From Diplonema papillatum (lineage: Eukaryota > Euglenozoa > Diplonemea > Diplonemida > Diplonemidae): a stretch of DNA of 64,000 bases. Below are positions 44,164 through 55,612 of the stretch, in pieces; the stretch's first letter is position 1; every line of letters starts with the position of its first letter. The position numbers and the translations under genes are program-made. The DNA is taken from positions 186,001-250,000 of the forward strand of contig JAPJBO010000016.1 of NCBI GenBank assembly GCA_030068145.1, in the 5' to 3' direction. The notes under the pieces were generated by a model. It was not told the origin of the DNA. It did no database searches and was given only the letters and a program-made list of their open reading frames with translations.

Positions 44164-46541
44164 AGGGTGCCAACATTGCCCTCCCCCCCCTTCTCCCTGC
44201 GTCGACTGCAGGGTCATTCCGCCGCAAAAAACTACCTCCCGTGCACGTTTGAAATTAGCATCGTGCCAACGCGTCAGGACGAAGAAAAAGAAAGAGCATT
44301 TCCGGAGTTGGACAGAGTATAAACCTCTCAGGGGGGAGGAGTTCCTGCCATTAACACAGGTTTCGTTGGCTTCGTTTGACTTTTCATGTGCAACCGTTGT
44401 TCCGGAAATGCTCCCTTCAATGCACCTGTATGCACATGTATTACTGAAAAGAGGGAGTGCCAGACTCCGTAAGCAAAGAACAAGATCGTGAGACAGAAGC
44501 GCTGTCTCCCCCGGGAGCCCAAAGAGCTCCCAAAAAACGTTGTTTTCGGGAATAGCAACGTGGTGTTAGGCTTGTGGGCCTGCGGTGATAGTCGTCGGAT
44601 ATATTCCCTCTCATCCTTCAAAGATCGGCGACCTCGTGCGACCGAAAGGAATGCGAGTCACATTGCCTCCATAGCAGACCCGGCGCGATGATTGATCCAT
44701 GACTGGCAGGGTTGTTCCCGGCTCAGATGCAGCTTTTCAGTGATGACACCACCAAGAGCACGTGAGTAAACTAACTTTGGTGCGGTGGATCCTGACAAAG
44801 CAAAAGAAATGTGAAAACGGGTTTTTGCCTAGAGGCTTTTCGTGTTATTCTGCAGATGCTTTGGGCTATCTTTGTGTCTTTGCTTTCAGTTGTCTTCTTA
44901 ACCATGGTTAAGTGCGCAAATGGTGTCAGCCGAAGCTGGTAAAGCTTCGGCGCCGCCCACGTTATGTTTGTTTAGCAGCGGCTGCCAAACATCCCGTGAC
45001 ACCGCGCGAGGTGGTAGAACGCTCGTTTATTTTCTTTTCGATTGCTTTTGATGGGGCATGCAGGCCTGAAATGCAAGAATGGAAAGGAGACGGGGGAAAA
45101 AAAAAAAAAAGGTGGGAAAAAGGTTTGTGCCCTCGTAGCTCGCCGGGCCAGCGCTCCAGATAGGACTGGGCTAGGTACTTTGGTGGCATGCGGGGTTTTT
45201 TGCACAGGTGCGCTCGTGGATTTCGACACCCCGTGCGTTGGCGAAAGATCAAAATGAAGGTATGGCTGAGACACGGTCTCAGCAACCCAGTGACTCTCAC
45301 CGAGAGCGCTGAAAATATGGCGAAACACACGGCCCAACTGACGCTGCCCAGTCGGCCTTAATACCTCACGGATTGACGCATACAACAGCACGCCCGTGCC
45401 ACTTTCCCGCTGGGCTACTGTTTGAAAAAGAAGAACTGACTGAAGGGGAGGGGGGGAATGCAGTCTGAGCCCGACAAGCTGCGTCTACCAACGTGTTCGG
45501 CTAGCAGCTAGCAGCAAGTGACGGATTGCCCAGTTTGCTCGGGGGTTGTTCCTTTCTTCCTTTTACTAGTTGCCATCGACCTGGTCAAAACGCAGTCCCG
45601 ACGGGTGCGAGAAAAACGACTTGACGCACCGTTGTCGAGAGTGATGGCTTTGCCCTTTCGTCGATCATTCTTCGGTAAGCAGCTGCAAGGTATCCTAGCT
45701 TTGGATGATGCTTTAAACGTCGATGCAGCAATCCCGACGCCACTACGAACTTATTCTGTTCTCGAAATATCAGAGAAAGAGAGTGATAGACGAGGTAGAG
45801 CGCAGAGGCTTCTCTCCGGGATGGGGCAGCAGGACACCTTGTCCAGGTGTGTAGCGCCACCTCCCCGATGCGAGCTGGTTGCCGGATGCACCTTTGAACG
45901 AACCACCGACGCCCTCTGGGTGCTGCCACGATACGCGCAATCGGGAGTTTCAAACATGATGGTTAATATCAAAAGCTCGCAACCCACGCGGCGTTGACTG
46001 TGGCTGGTCTTTGTACTTTGATCAAACTCAGCTGAAACTCTCCGGGATCTTAACGGTCTTTCACGAGAAGCTACGAAACGGAGCAGTGCGGCAACCTTGA
46101 ACAGCGTTGTCGCCCGGTAAATCGGGGTTCTAACGTGTCATTCCAACAGATTTTCGCGCTGAGGCATCAGCTCGGTTGCAGTGATCACTGTCAGTTGGAG
46201 GGCCTTGCTGTTCTATCATTTTTAATGTGGACACTTGGGGGGCTCTTGTTTATTAAAGTTGAGGATTCTCGCTTCCAAAACCTCGTCCCGAAGAGAGGCG
46301 TCGTGGTGGCTAAGAAAATGGTACATGCTTCTTGAAACAATGGGAGGGGGGAGAATACGTGTGGGCTGCTGGTTGGTACTGGCATCAAGTCTCCTTCGAA
46401 AGAAAAAAGATCGGGAAAAAATAAGGGGAGTGCACAAGCAAGGAATGAAACGATCCCATGAGGGACTGGGAGGGCCCTCTGTGTTTTGCGATTTCTCTTT
46501 TCGGGGGGAAGGTGGGATGGGTGAATAGTCAGGCTTTACTA

Positions 46542-48950
46542 CTACTGCATGATCTTCGTGCTGTATGCTGCGTACAGAGCTGACGAAATGGTCCACGTGT
46601 CTCCAGTAGGGGTCACGGGGAAGTTCTGGTTTGTAGTCTGCCATTCGTTGTACCAGTTCACGAGGGTAGTGTCCCAGTCGTTTTTGTCAGGAGTGAAGCC
46701 TGCTTCGTGCGATGCAAGTTGCTTCTTAATCCAATCCACGTAGAGAGCCCAGCGAGGCGCATGGTATGTTCCCAACAATCCGGCCCAGTGCTTCGCGGCG
46801 TAGTCCATCAAGTATGGAGGCTGGTTCATAGGTGCATTCGGGGACGAGTCTTGGGGGGTCGCGTACGACCAGAAGCTGACCTGCCTCTTCGCGTTGAAGA
46901 TCATCAAGTCTTCGATCGACTGATTGCCGAACGACCAAGCTGCGGCGCTCTTAACCCACGCCCCCATAAGGAGAGAAGGTACCGTTGCTGATACGGAGTC
47001 GATATCCTGAATGAGCTTCACCATCTCCTGCCCATAGGTGTCAATCCCGGCTGTGTTGTTCTGTGCAATCGAATTGTTCAAGTTGTTAAACACTGTAGTG
47101 GAGTACTTCGCCAGGGCTTGCGCAGTGACGGTAGCTAAATCATGGGCGTACGTCCACGACCCGACAGACGGCTGATTGGCAGCGAGAAGCTTCTGCCAGC
47201 CCGTCAAGAACGTGGTCTCGTTGTACCAGTGCGACCCAGCCAACACGTCCCAAGGTGTGCCGTACGGAATGGCTTGGACGGTATCTTTCGAGGCCATCAT
47301 ACCGTACTGAGGGTAGTTGTACGCGGTGGTGCCGAAGGTGACCCACGCTGCTGCGGCGTTTGCCGACGCCGCTGCGTCGCTGCCTGGGTACCTGCGCTCA
47401 GCGTATAGGGAAAGCCACCCGTCCATATTGCTGACGGGGAGCTGGCGGTACGCCATTTCGTTCATGAACTCGTAGACGACGGGGTTGGTGTTGGTGCCTT
47501 CCATGGTCAACCCGGTGCCCGCGATGCTGTTGCTCTCGTTGGCGAGGCAGCCGGTCGGACCCACGCTCAGTGACATCAGATCGCCCCACATGCCGCTGTT
47601 CCCGCCGAAGTTGTGGAGCATGCACCAAATGAAGGGCGCTCCGTAGTAGCTGTCGGTCACCTTCCAGATCGGGTCCGACTCGGCCATCAAATCCAGAAGC
47701 AGCAGCCTGCCCTTCGGCACCGCGGTCACCCACCCTCGCATGTAAGCATCGGTGGCCCCGTAGACCCACGACCACGTTTGGAACACCCAAGACGCGTCCG
47801 GATCAGTCCGCAGCATGCTCGCAAACGCAGCTTGTGAGTGCACGTACGCACTCGGGTCAACGTCGGGCGGCGGCGCAAACGGAGGCGAGTCGCTGGCCAT
47901 GGTCGACAGAGCAGTTTTGGCTGCGCGGTTGCCGTTCCTCGTGATGACGGGGTTCTTCGCTTGGCTCGAGTACCAAGGGGCGGACGTGAGGCTGAAGGTG
48001 CCGTCTGCTGCGTAGACGTGGTCCGTGCCGAAGTCGGTGATCAGGTGGGTTAAGAAGGTGTCTTGCGTCTTGTTGAAAAGGGGGTCCAGGGCATCCATCC
48101 AAGGCGCGCAGCCGTACTTCGAGCTTTGGGGAGTCGGACACGACCCGATGCGCGAAATATTCGCGTCGGGGTACTTCGTCAGCATCGCCACCGGGACGTT
48201 CCCCTGGAACGCGGGGAGGACCGGCTTCATCCCGAAGGCGCGCATCATCGGCAGGATCTGCCTCGAGAGGTTCCACTGGCCGTCGATCCACTGCTGCGGC
48301 AGCGGCCCGCCCCAGGCCATCAGGCCCTGGCCCCTCGCCCACGCCATGAACGCGGGGCCTGCCCAGAAGCCCGAGAGCTCCTCGTCGGTGATGCCGAGGT
48401 CGTTGTACGTCTTCTGGTAGATCTTCTCCTGCCCCGTGTACGCCAGCGGCAGGTTCACTCCGTTGAGCGCCATCCAGTCGATTTCCCTCTGCCAGTCATC
48501 CAGCTGGTACCAAACGAACGAGTAGCTAAACGTGCACACGTTCGCGTAGTAGTGCATCTTGTGCGCTCTGTTGACCACCACAGGGGTGGACACGGGCGGC
48601 AGCGTCGACAGGGAGGTCAACTTGTACAGTTGGTCGCCCCCCGTTCCGGGCCAGGACACGCTGCAATTCGCCCCGTACTTCAGGTAGTGCTGCAGGGCCA
48701 TCGACGCCTCGACGCCGGTGGTTCCGGAGACGACTATGCTGCCATCCGCGCCGCTGCGGTAGCCGAAGCACAGCCCGGTCTCGCCGGTGCACTGGCTGGC
48801 GTTCCAGATTTCGGGGCGGAACGACGACGCGAACTGCGGGATCAGGCGCGAGATCAGGCCGCTGACCGCTGCCACCTGCTGCTCCGGCGTTGCAGCAGAC
48901 GCGCTGGTCCCGAGGAGGAGCAGGCACAGCGCCGCCGCTGTGGTGTGCAT
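46542..48950 (-). CDS. NAGLU: Alpha-N-acetylglucosaminidase homologue, GH89
   Basis: Lysosomal or secreted glycoside hydrolase family 89; in animals this enzyme removes terminal alpha-linked GlcNAc from heparan sulfate. A single 802-residue frame starts with a clear signal peptide (MHTTAAALCLLLLGTSASA). Hallmarks in order are YYANVCTFSYSFVWYQLDDW, EIDWMALNGVNLPLAYTGQE, GPAFMAWARGQGLMAW, GPLPQQWIDGQWNLSRQIL, FGMKPVLPAFQGNVP, PFIWCMLHNFGGNSGMWGD and GLTMEGTNTNPVVYEFMNEM. The last holds the Glu that aligns with the nucleophile (human Glu446). The length is slightly above the human enzyme. Oddly, where relatives have DTFNE with the acid/base Glu (human Glu316), this protein reads ADGTFSLTSAPW, followed by an expanded loop. 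Activity is therefore uncertain. Several N-glycosylation sequons suit a secretory protein. No intron is needed. Confidence 0.95.
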   Translation of the reverse strand: MHTTAAALCLLLLGTSASAATPEQQVAAVSGLISRLIPQFASSFRPEIWNASQCTGETGLCFGYRSGADGSIVVSGTTGVEASMALQHYLKYGANCSVSWPGTGGDQLYKLTSLSTLPPVSTPVVVNRAHKMHYYANVCTFSYSFVWYQLDDWQREIDWMALNGVNLPLAYTGQEKIYQKTYNDLGITDEELSGFWAGPAFMAWARGQGLMAWGGPLPQQWIDGQWNLSRQILPMMRAFGMKPVLPAFQGNVPVAMLTKYPDANISRIGSCPTPQSSKYGCAPWMDALDPLFNKTQDTFLTHLITDFGTDHVYAADGTFSLTSAPWYSSQAKNPVITRNGNRAAKTALSTMASDSPPFAPPPDVDPSAYVHSQAAFASMLRTDPDASWVFQTWSWVYGATDAYMRGWVTAVPKGRLLLLDLMAESDPIWKVTDSYYGAPFIWCMLHNFGGNSGMWGDLMSLSVGPTGCLANESNSIAGTGLTMEGTNTNPVVYEFMNEMAYRQLPVSNMDGWLSLYAERRYPGSDAAASANAAAAWVTFGTTAYNYPQYGMMASKDTVQAIPYGTPWDVLAGSHWYNETTFLTGWQKLLAANQPSVGSWTYAHDLATVTAQALAKYSTTVFNNLNNSIAQNNTAGIDTYGQEMVKLIQDIDSVSATVPSLLMGAWVKSAAAWSFGNQSIEDLMIFNAKRQVSFWSYATPQDSSPNAPMNQPPYLMDYAAKHWAGLLGTYHAPRWALYVDWIKKQLASHEAGFTPDKNDWDTTLVNWYNEWQTTNQNFPVTPTGDTWTISSALYAAYSTKIMQ

Positions 48951-50295
48951 CGTCAGGAGGAGGTGCCTTCCTTTTTTGGTATGGTCGCGCGAACGGAGGT
49001 GAAATGAGGATAGCTTCTGTTGTGGGGGGATGCATGCCGCTGGTGCTTGGTCCGCAATTGATGAAGTAAACTCTTCGACCAGGATCCGTGTGTTGATTTG
49101 CTGAATCTAGTTGATCGCATGCCGCACACATGACGAACTCTTTAGTATGATAAGTCTGACTGTCGTGCAAACCTCTGCTTGGGGGAATACACTTTGATAT
49201 TTCGCCTTGACTTGCTTCGGCCTGTTGCGCTCTTCGAATGAAAACTGAAAAAAGCCAGAATGCCGAAGCGAAGAATCCGCACGAGCAAAGGGAGGGCTAA
49301 AAGTCCCGAAACGGGATTTGGGTCGTACGCACTGGCGATGGTACTGCACGTGGAGAAGTAAGCAGGGACTGGATCGAAAAGAACGAAAAGGCCCGCAGGG
49401 GTGCTGCTGGGAACAGAAGCTTCCGAGCGGTGGTGAGGTGTATGTATGGTGTGGCGATAAAGAAGCTGTTTGCCGGAGGCCGGAGAAGAACTGAAATTGT
49501 CGTCGAAACATGCAGCCAGCGGACTTTCAGCAGTATCGCTGGGTTTGAAAGAGCAGAGCGAATGCACGCTGCTGTCAGGACAAAACACCTGCACTAAAAG
49601 CTTTGATGGCTTGGACCACTTTGGCTCGATCCCCCTTTTTTGTTTGCAGACAGGGAGGTAGACTGAGACCCGGCACCACAGACGTGCCCATCAATTGCTT
49701 TCACCGGCGGGTTATGTATCATCCGTTGCTTCGGCATCTTGCGAAGTAGGCATCGCTCGCCTCCGCAGCTAAACTGCATTGGTCAACAAGCGCATCGATC
49801 TACTGCCAGTTTAAACATAGTAGCCATACAGCGCTACTGACTTAATGATGTGAGCCTTGTTCGTTGTGTGTGGCGTATTGCGTTGAGAGTAGTTCGCCGA
49901 ATTTGTCGTTCTTCTCTGTTTCCGCAATACCATCGTTGACGCGGAATTCCATACGCTACAAGCAAGCGAATATTACTGAAGGCAGGACCTTTGTTCTATT
50001 TTGGAACCCTTCGACGTCTGAGGTGGCGGGCTTCGTGCGCAACGACTACGGAAACCAGTTCTCGGGCAAAACCAGCCACCTTCTTCTCTCGCCTCTGCAA
50101 CGAGTCCAAAGTCAGATGATCAAACGCACTTCTCATTCGACGATAGAAGCGAGAGCCTGAAGCCCACTGCGTGCATTGTGTGTGTGTGTGTGTGTGTGTT
50201 GCGACGGTCGTAGTTACGGTACATTGCACAGTCCAAAGAAAACGCTGCAGCGTGTTCGAGATTAAACTACCCGAACAATGATTTTCACGAACAGG
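48951..50295. other. Intergenic, no supported gene
   Basis: Contains the 5' flank of the GH89 gene and a GT microsatellite at 50177-50200. Open frames of 60-150 codons occur on both strands but show no domain and no codon pattern like the neighbours. Confidence 0.5.
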
Positions 50296-53200
50296 CTAGT
50301 TCTCCGACACGTACAACCAAAAGACTCGCGGGGACCAACGGAACTGGGAGGCGGGCTTCTTCGCCTTCTCCGGATCATGTCGACATATACGGCTCAAACT
50401 TCTGTTCTTGGTCTGGCTGGCATGGGGCTGCCGGAACTGTGCACGCAGATATTGGACGTCGGCATACCGATACTCGGTCAAGGAACCGAGGTGGCTCAGC
50501 AGTGTCTTCATATCCCAAAACGACATCGCTGTCGGTTCGTCGTCTGCGGCATCCTGCGAAAAAGTGGTTGTTTGTGGTTCCGACGATCCCAAAAGGGGAA
50601 AACAGATTGGTGTGAAGTTCAGCTTAGTGCGTGCTTGTGGAAATCGGTCGGGTGCCCAGAAGAAATGTTTGCTTTATCTCCTGATTGCGAACTCGCGCGT
50701 ATTTTCATCGTATGCCCCGGCCGGAATGGACAAGAGCTGGTCTTGTGCATGCCGCTGGATTTGGACGGCGACACACGGAATGAAGCCGGCTGTCGCGCGG
50801 CGAAGAATGGTGGAAAATCGCAAACCTCGCTGCCGTCAGGCGTCGCTTCAGCAGCGGCACGCAAGGCAGCGGTGTGCAGGAACCGTACCATAGGCAGGGT
50901 GGATGCGTCGCACGACTGGCACAGGAGCTCCAGGTTCTCTGCGGGTTGAAGCAGCTTCCCGTGCCGCAGCCGCGACCCGTATTCGAACTGCTTGGTTGAA
51001 GGACCAGCGACGCCGCCGGCGCTGGTTTCGGAAGGGGTGGCCTCCGCGAACCCGGCGCCGTCCTGTTTGAAGGCCTGCGGCGTGTTGACGGTGTAGTCCT
51101 TGTACCCGTCCTGCGGCGGCAGCAGCGGGTGCAGCATCGGCCCCACGGCGTCGCCGGGCGGCTGCGCGGGAAAAACTGGGGTCAGGCACAGGATGCGGAC
51201 GAACGGGTAGAGGCGGGTCGCTTTCTGCTCGATGCACCGTGTCAGCACTTCGATGCCGTGCAACCGCTCGGGTCCGACAGCCGCCGGCTTGAGCGACGGG
51301 GGCCGCCCCCTGGCCGCGCACTTCGGCGACGGAGCCTCCACGACGACGGCCGCCGGCGCGTCGGCGTCCGCGTCACTCACCGCACCGCACGCGAACAACG
51401 CTTCGAGGCCGCTTCCGTTTCGGCTCACGGCGCGGAGCATTCGGAGACCGACGGGCGCCGTCGTGGCATCGGGGGGGTTGGTTTCCGCCGCGGCTTCCCC
51501 GGCAGCCGTCATCAGCACGAGCAGCCCCGGCCTCGCCGCCGCCTGGTTTTCGGCCCGCAGCGCGCCGAGCGCGCCGAGCCCCGCCCCCACCCGGGGGCGG
51601 CCGCTCCCTCCCTGGCCCGCTTTTTTCTCATCAGAACCACCCCCCGGCGCTTCGGCGGCCGACGGCGCCGACCCGCGGCGCCGCCGCCCGCCGGACGCCG
51701 GCCGCTGCGAAGCCGGCGGGGCGGGCTCGGAACAAGCATTCGTATGCGCCGCTGGGACGGGCTTCGAGCAAGGGACGGGGTTGGGGTGTGGAGGCGGTGC
51801 CTCGGGGGGTTGACCCGGCTTGCTGGGGCTGGTTCGCGGCTTTTCTTTGACCTTTTCCGGTTCCTTCCGGGCGGAGTGCGCGCTCGCCCGGCGCGGCGGC
51901 GGGGGGGGCTGGGGCTTCTCGGCCGGCTCCGTCGGGGCGGGCTGCTGCTCGATTTTCCGGGGGGGCGCCGTCTGCTTGCCGTCGCGCGGCCGCCCGCCGG
52001 TGCTCGGCAGGCTGCCGGCCCGGTCGCGGGGGATCGGCGGCAGGCTCCTCGGCAGCGCTTGCATCGCAGCCGGCGCTTTGAGCTTGAGCCGCCGCCGGAG
52101 CTCTAGCAACTCGTTCTCCTTGACCTGCAGTGCGCGCTCCAGGTCCTCGACCGTCTCCCGCGTGTCGGGGGGTGCCCGGGCGGCGCCGGGATCGGCGGGA
52201 GCCGACTTTTTCCGCTTTTTCCGCAGCTCGGCCGACGCGGGGAACATGCCGTGTTTTTTCCGAGCGCCCGCCGCCTGTTTCCCCGCGTCCGGGTTCGCGG
52301 TGCGCGGCTGCGGCGGCGGCTTCGGCGGCGCCGGGGGCGGGGCGCCGAAGGCGTCGACGGGGAACTGCTTGTAGTGCGGCTCGCCTTGGAGCGTCCAGGA
52401 GAGGCTGGCGGGCTGCGCGGCCGCGCAGCCGGGGCGGGGCGCCTCGAAGGCAACCTCCTTGCGCGCGGAGTCGCCGGGCGCGGCGCCGGCCGCGAGCATG
52501 GCGTCGCGGACTTTATCCTCGGCCGCCCCGCTTCTGCCGTGCAGGCCGCCGTCGCCGATGCTCAGCCCGCCGCCGACCACGACGCTTTGCCCCCAGCCCC
52601 CCCGCAGCGCGCCTCCGGCTGACGGGCCGTACAGGTCCGAAAGCACCGCGAGATCCTCCGCGCTCAAGTCGTCCACACCGTCGGGATCTGTCGTGGGGTG
52701 GACCTCGCGTCCAGGGGGGTTGGGGGGGTGCGGGGGGCCGAGGTTGAGGGAGGAGATGGCGCCGGCGTCCGGCGGCGGCGCCGCGGCTTCGGTGGGCGGG
52801 GTGAGGAACGCTTCGCCGCCGTGCTGGTGGAAGTGGTAGTGGAAGTGCTGCGGGCTGGTGGGTGCCGGTTTGCCGGCACCCCCTCGGGGGTGCGTGCGGG
52901 CGTGCGAGGGCGGCGCCCGGGCTTGCTGGCTGCGCGGCTGCAGCGTCTGGCTCGGGTTCCGGCCCAGCGGCGGGATGGGGCCGAGGGGTGGCTCGCGGGC
53001 CCCTCCCATCTTCCCGTTCGCAACGCCGTGCTTGCTCGCGCCGATGCCAGTGGCCGACGCGAACAGCGAGCCGGATGTCGTGCCGGTGGTGCGGTTGTTG
53101 TGAGGCTTCGCGGGATACGCCGTCGCGACGTGTTCAGCCTCGGCGCGGTATTCTTCGGCGCGGCGGGTGGCCGATTTTTTGAGCTTCTTGTTGTTCCAGC

Positions 53201-53882
53201 AGCGCAGGGCGTGCCGGTAGCTGGACGACACCTCCTTCGTGACCTTGTGGCCCTTGCCGAGATGCTGCACGGCGAGCGAGCACGCCGTGTCGAAGTGCGA
53301 CCAGATCACCTCGCTCGGCACCGCCTTCGTCGAAGAGTTGACCTGCGCCACCGCCAGGTTGTGCCAAGCCGCGATCCACACCAACGGCGGATACGCGACG
53401 CTCCTCTTCTCGTGGTCCGACAACAGGTCGATCGTCAGCCGCGCCAGATCCCGCGCGCGGGAGTGCATGCCTTTTGCATTGAGGATAGCCGCGAGGTTAA
53501 GTGTCGTGCTCGGTAGAGGATCGCCGTGCGAGCATTCGAGTTCGAGGGCGGCTTCCACGTTGGCCGCTGCTTTTTGGAGGTCTCCGGACAGCTTCGCGAG
53601 GTACCCTACGTTGTTCAAAGTGGTGCTCTCCAGCTTCACCCGTTCATCCTGATCCGAGATCCAACTCACCATACTCGAAGCCCTGTCCAGCATGTCCCCA
53701 GCAGCCTCCAGCTGGCCCTTCTCGCACAGGTTGACGGCTTTGTCATTCAGCGCCACCACCATGCTGGTAAAACTCATCGACGTCCCATCGCGGGCCCTCC
53801 CGTCGCTATCCACGTCTTGAGCGTCTACGCTGTCGAAGAATTCGTCATGGTGGTTGTGGTGCACGTTGCTGACGGCTGTCAT
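50296..53882 (-). CDS. TPR-like helical repeat protein with long proline-rich region
   Basis: No assigned family. The first ATG is at 53882, and the frame runs uninterrupted to a stop at 50619. Residues about 40-230 are helical repeats of TPR type (ALNDKAVNLCEKGQLEAAGDML, TTLNNVGYLAKLSGDLQKAA, STTLNLAAILNAKGMHSRAR, WIAAWHNLAVAQ), so a protein-interaction scaffold is likely. About 280-830 is a Pro/Ala/Gly-rich disordered region with a short coiled coil (ERALQVKENELLELRRRLKLK). The C-terminal part is more conserved-looking (IEVLTRCIEQKATRLYPFVRIL, LLCQSCDASTLPMVRFLHTAAL). I propose that the read-through tail is intronic. Donor GAG|GTTTGC ends exon 1 at 50826 and acceptor TTTTTCGCAG|GAT opens exon 2 at 50553, in phase, ending at 50296 (DDEPTAMSFWDMKTLLSHLG and onward). 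Total about 1104 residues. The GTG codon at 53888 is not a plausible start. Confidence 0.8.
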
Positions 53883-54154
53883 TCGCACTCACCCCCAACG
53901 CCCCTCCCTGAGTCACAGACCTTTCATGAAATTGCATTTGAGGAGAGAACCTTCTTGCGTCGTCATTTAGCACTGGACATCAGGCCAGAACTTCATTTGA
54001 CACGGTGCCCCATTTTCACTTCGTTGACAAGGTCAGCAGACATCGTTGGTGCCCAGGATAACTCGCCGTACTCGACCTCCAAGAGTTCTCGGGGAGATTC
54101 TCTCAGCGCTCAACATCAGGTCTTGAAAACATCAGGTATTGAAACTCGGTGAGT
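53883..54154. other. Short intergenic spacer
   Basis: The 5' flank of the TPR gene on the minus strand, G-rich just before the ATG. No further feature seen. Confidence 0.5.
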
Positions 54155-54656
54155 TTAGACCAGAGAGCTCTCTCGCGGAATCTCGTGGGGGAGAGAAAAA
54201 GAGGAGACAAGACCATGATACGTACGAAAGGAAGCGGAGTGCCACGAGCAAGTCTTGCCGTGACTCGCAATTTCTGTGAGAAGAGTAATTGGAATTAGTT
54301 CGCCCCGGGGAACGAGCGTAAACGTTTTGCGTACAAAGCCGTGGGCGGGAGCGGGCGCAATCACCCAACTCCCGTCCTGCTTCGGCAGCTGACTGACATC
54401 TTGCTCAGCGAGAGCGCCAAGCTCCAAGGTTCGCCACGCCTTTGATGCTTTCGGGTGGGGGTATTGGTGTGTACGGCCTATCTCGTGAGCGTGGATGCTG
54501 CCAGAAACAGGCCCAGAGGAAACGTCCGCACTGCACGTCGCCTTGGATAAGAAACTGCTCTGGGAACAGGCCGAAAGTGGAAATGTCTTCCTCCTTGTTG
54601 GCGTTCTCCGCTGCTATTAACTTCTGCTTCTTTTTTGCCGGCGCAGGAAAAGACAA
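54155..54656 (-). CDS. Unidentified minus-strand gene fragment, two probable exons
   Basis: Two adjacent frames look like coding sequence. The first (open from 54656, no ATG of its own) reads KKKQKLIAAENANKEEDIST and continues with FGLFPEQFLIQGD. The second (54439-54155) reads ELGALAEQDVSQLPKQDGSW and VIAPAPAHGFVRKTFTLVPR. They join in phase if GAC|GTGCAG at 54537 is a donor and ATCAAAG|GCG at 54439 the acceptor, a 97-base intron. The joint would read FLIQGD-AWRTLELGAL. A first exon with the start codon would lie upstream (above 54656). I do not recognise the protein. It sits in the same orientation between the TPR and sideroflexin genes. Confidence 0.35.
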
Positions 54657-54719
54657 CTACAAAAGACCCAACCGCATCAGCGATGCCTCGCATGTGTTTG
54701 CCCCTTTCCAATCGTGAAC

Positions 54720-55612
54720 GGTGGTGTGTGAAGAAAAAGAAGTATTGAATCTTCTATGGACCAGCGTCTTCTTCCGACCTGAAACAAAGCCGAAGCTCGA
54801 CACGTTGGTCCCGAACATCTACGTTCTACTTTCATGCCACCAGCACGATGTGCCCGCTGACCTCTCTGAGTATCCTGGCGGCTGTCAAAGCAGCCGCCGA
54901 ACCTCACCAAAAGCTTGTTTTCAACTAGTGCGGGTTTCGATACGTCACTGATACTGTCGAAACAAGGAGAATACCACATGAATCTCCCACGTTTTCATTT
55001 ATTTTACCCGATGCCGTACTTGCAAGACTCCTCGGGGGAACCGCTCTACAAGTTGACGGAACCACGGCGCCTAGTAGGGGCACGAAACAAGAGCAGTGGG
55101 CGGAGGGTCTATCAGGCCCCCGTGTGCAGCACTCCGCATGCTGAGCCTAAATCTAAGCACGCACGTGTCACCAATTCTTCCTGATGTTAACGCAGTTTGC
55201 CGATCTCACATACCCATTTGCTCGGTCGACAAGGCTTTTTTCGTCTTTGCCAACGGTGCGGCCTGAGGCACGAGAAAATTCTGTTTTCGTATGCACAGCG
55301 TACAAGACTACACGAAGAAACTGCGGCCTTTCCGGGACACTCTAACCTGTCCCCGGCGTGAAACTCAGTTCAAGAGGACACCCTTCCTTCAATCTCGATC
55401 CGGGTCGAGACGTCCACATCACATTTCTGAGGGTGTTGATGCGCCACGAAGGTCGATACGAGTACTTCAAACAGCCTTCAAGGTGTGGAAAGCGACCCGC
55501 ACAAGCCCGCTTTACTGTGGAAAACAGTGCCACGTGTGCACAAAGCGGAACTAGCCGGCTCCAAGTCGGGCCGTCTCCTGCTCTCTGCGAAGTGGGCAGG
55601 TCGGAAGGAGCA
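54720..55612. other. Intergenic, no supported gene
   Basis: A plus-strand frame at 54915-55184 and others nearby show no recognisable domain. The first exon of the fragment at 54.2-54.7 kb may be hidden here. Confidence 0.4.

Larger units (their letters stand above)
42660..46541. other. Intergenic repeat region, no supported gene
   Basis: No frame with a recognisable domain. It holds two related (CAAAAAA)n stretches, a dispersed repeat at 44806-45003 (copies in kinesin intron 3 and at 1.85 kb), the motif GTGCAACCGTTGTTCCGG at 44.39 kb shared with 13.28 kb, and an A-run at about 45096-45110. Confidence 0.5.

Noticed and set aside
45518-45997. 159-codon plus-strand frame beginning MTDCPVCSG
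   Set aside because: No recognisable domain, the opposite strand is equally open, and it lies in repeat-rich sequence.
51129-53516. Long plus-strand frames opposite the TPR gene
   Set aside because: GC-rich shadows, Arg-rich and without domains.
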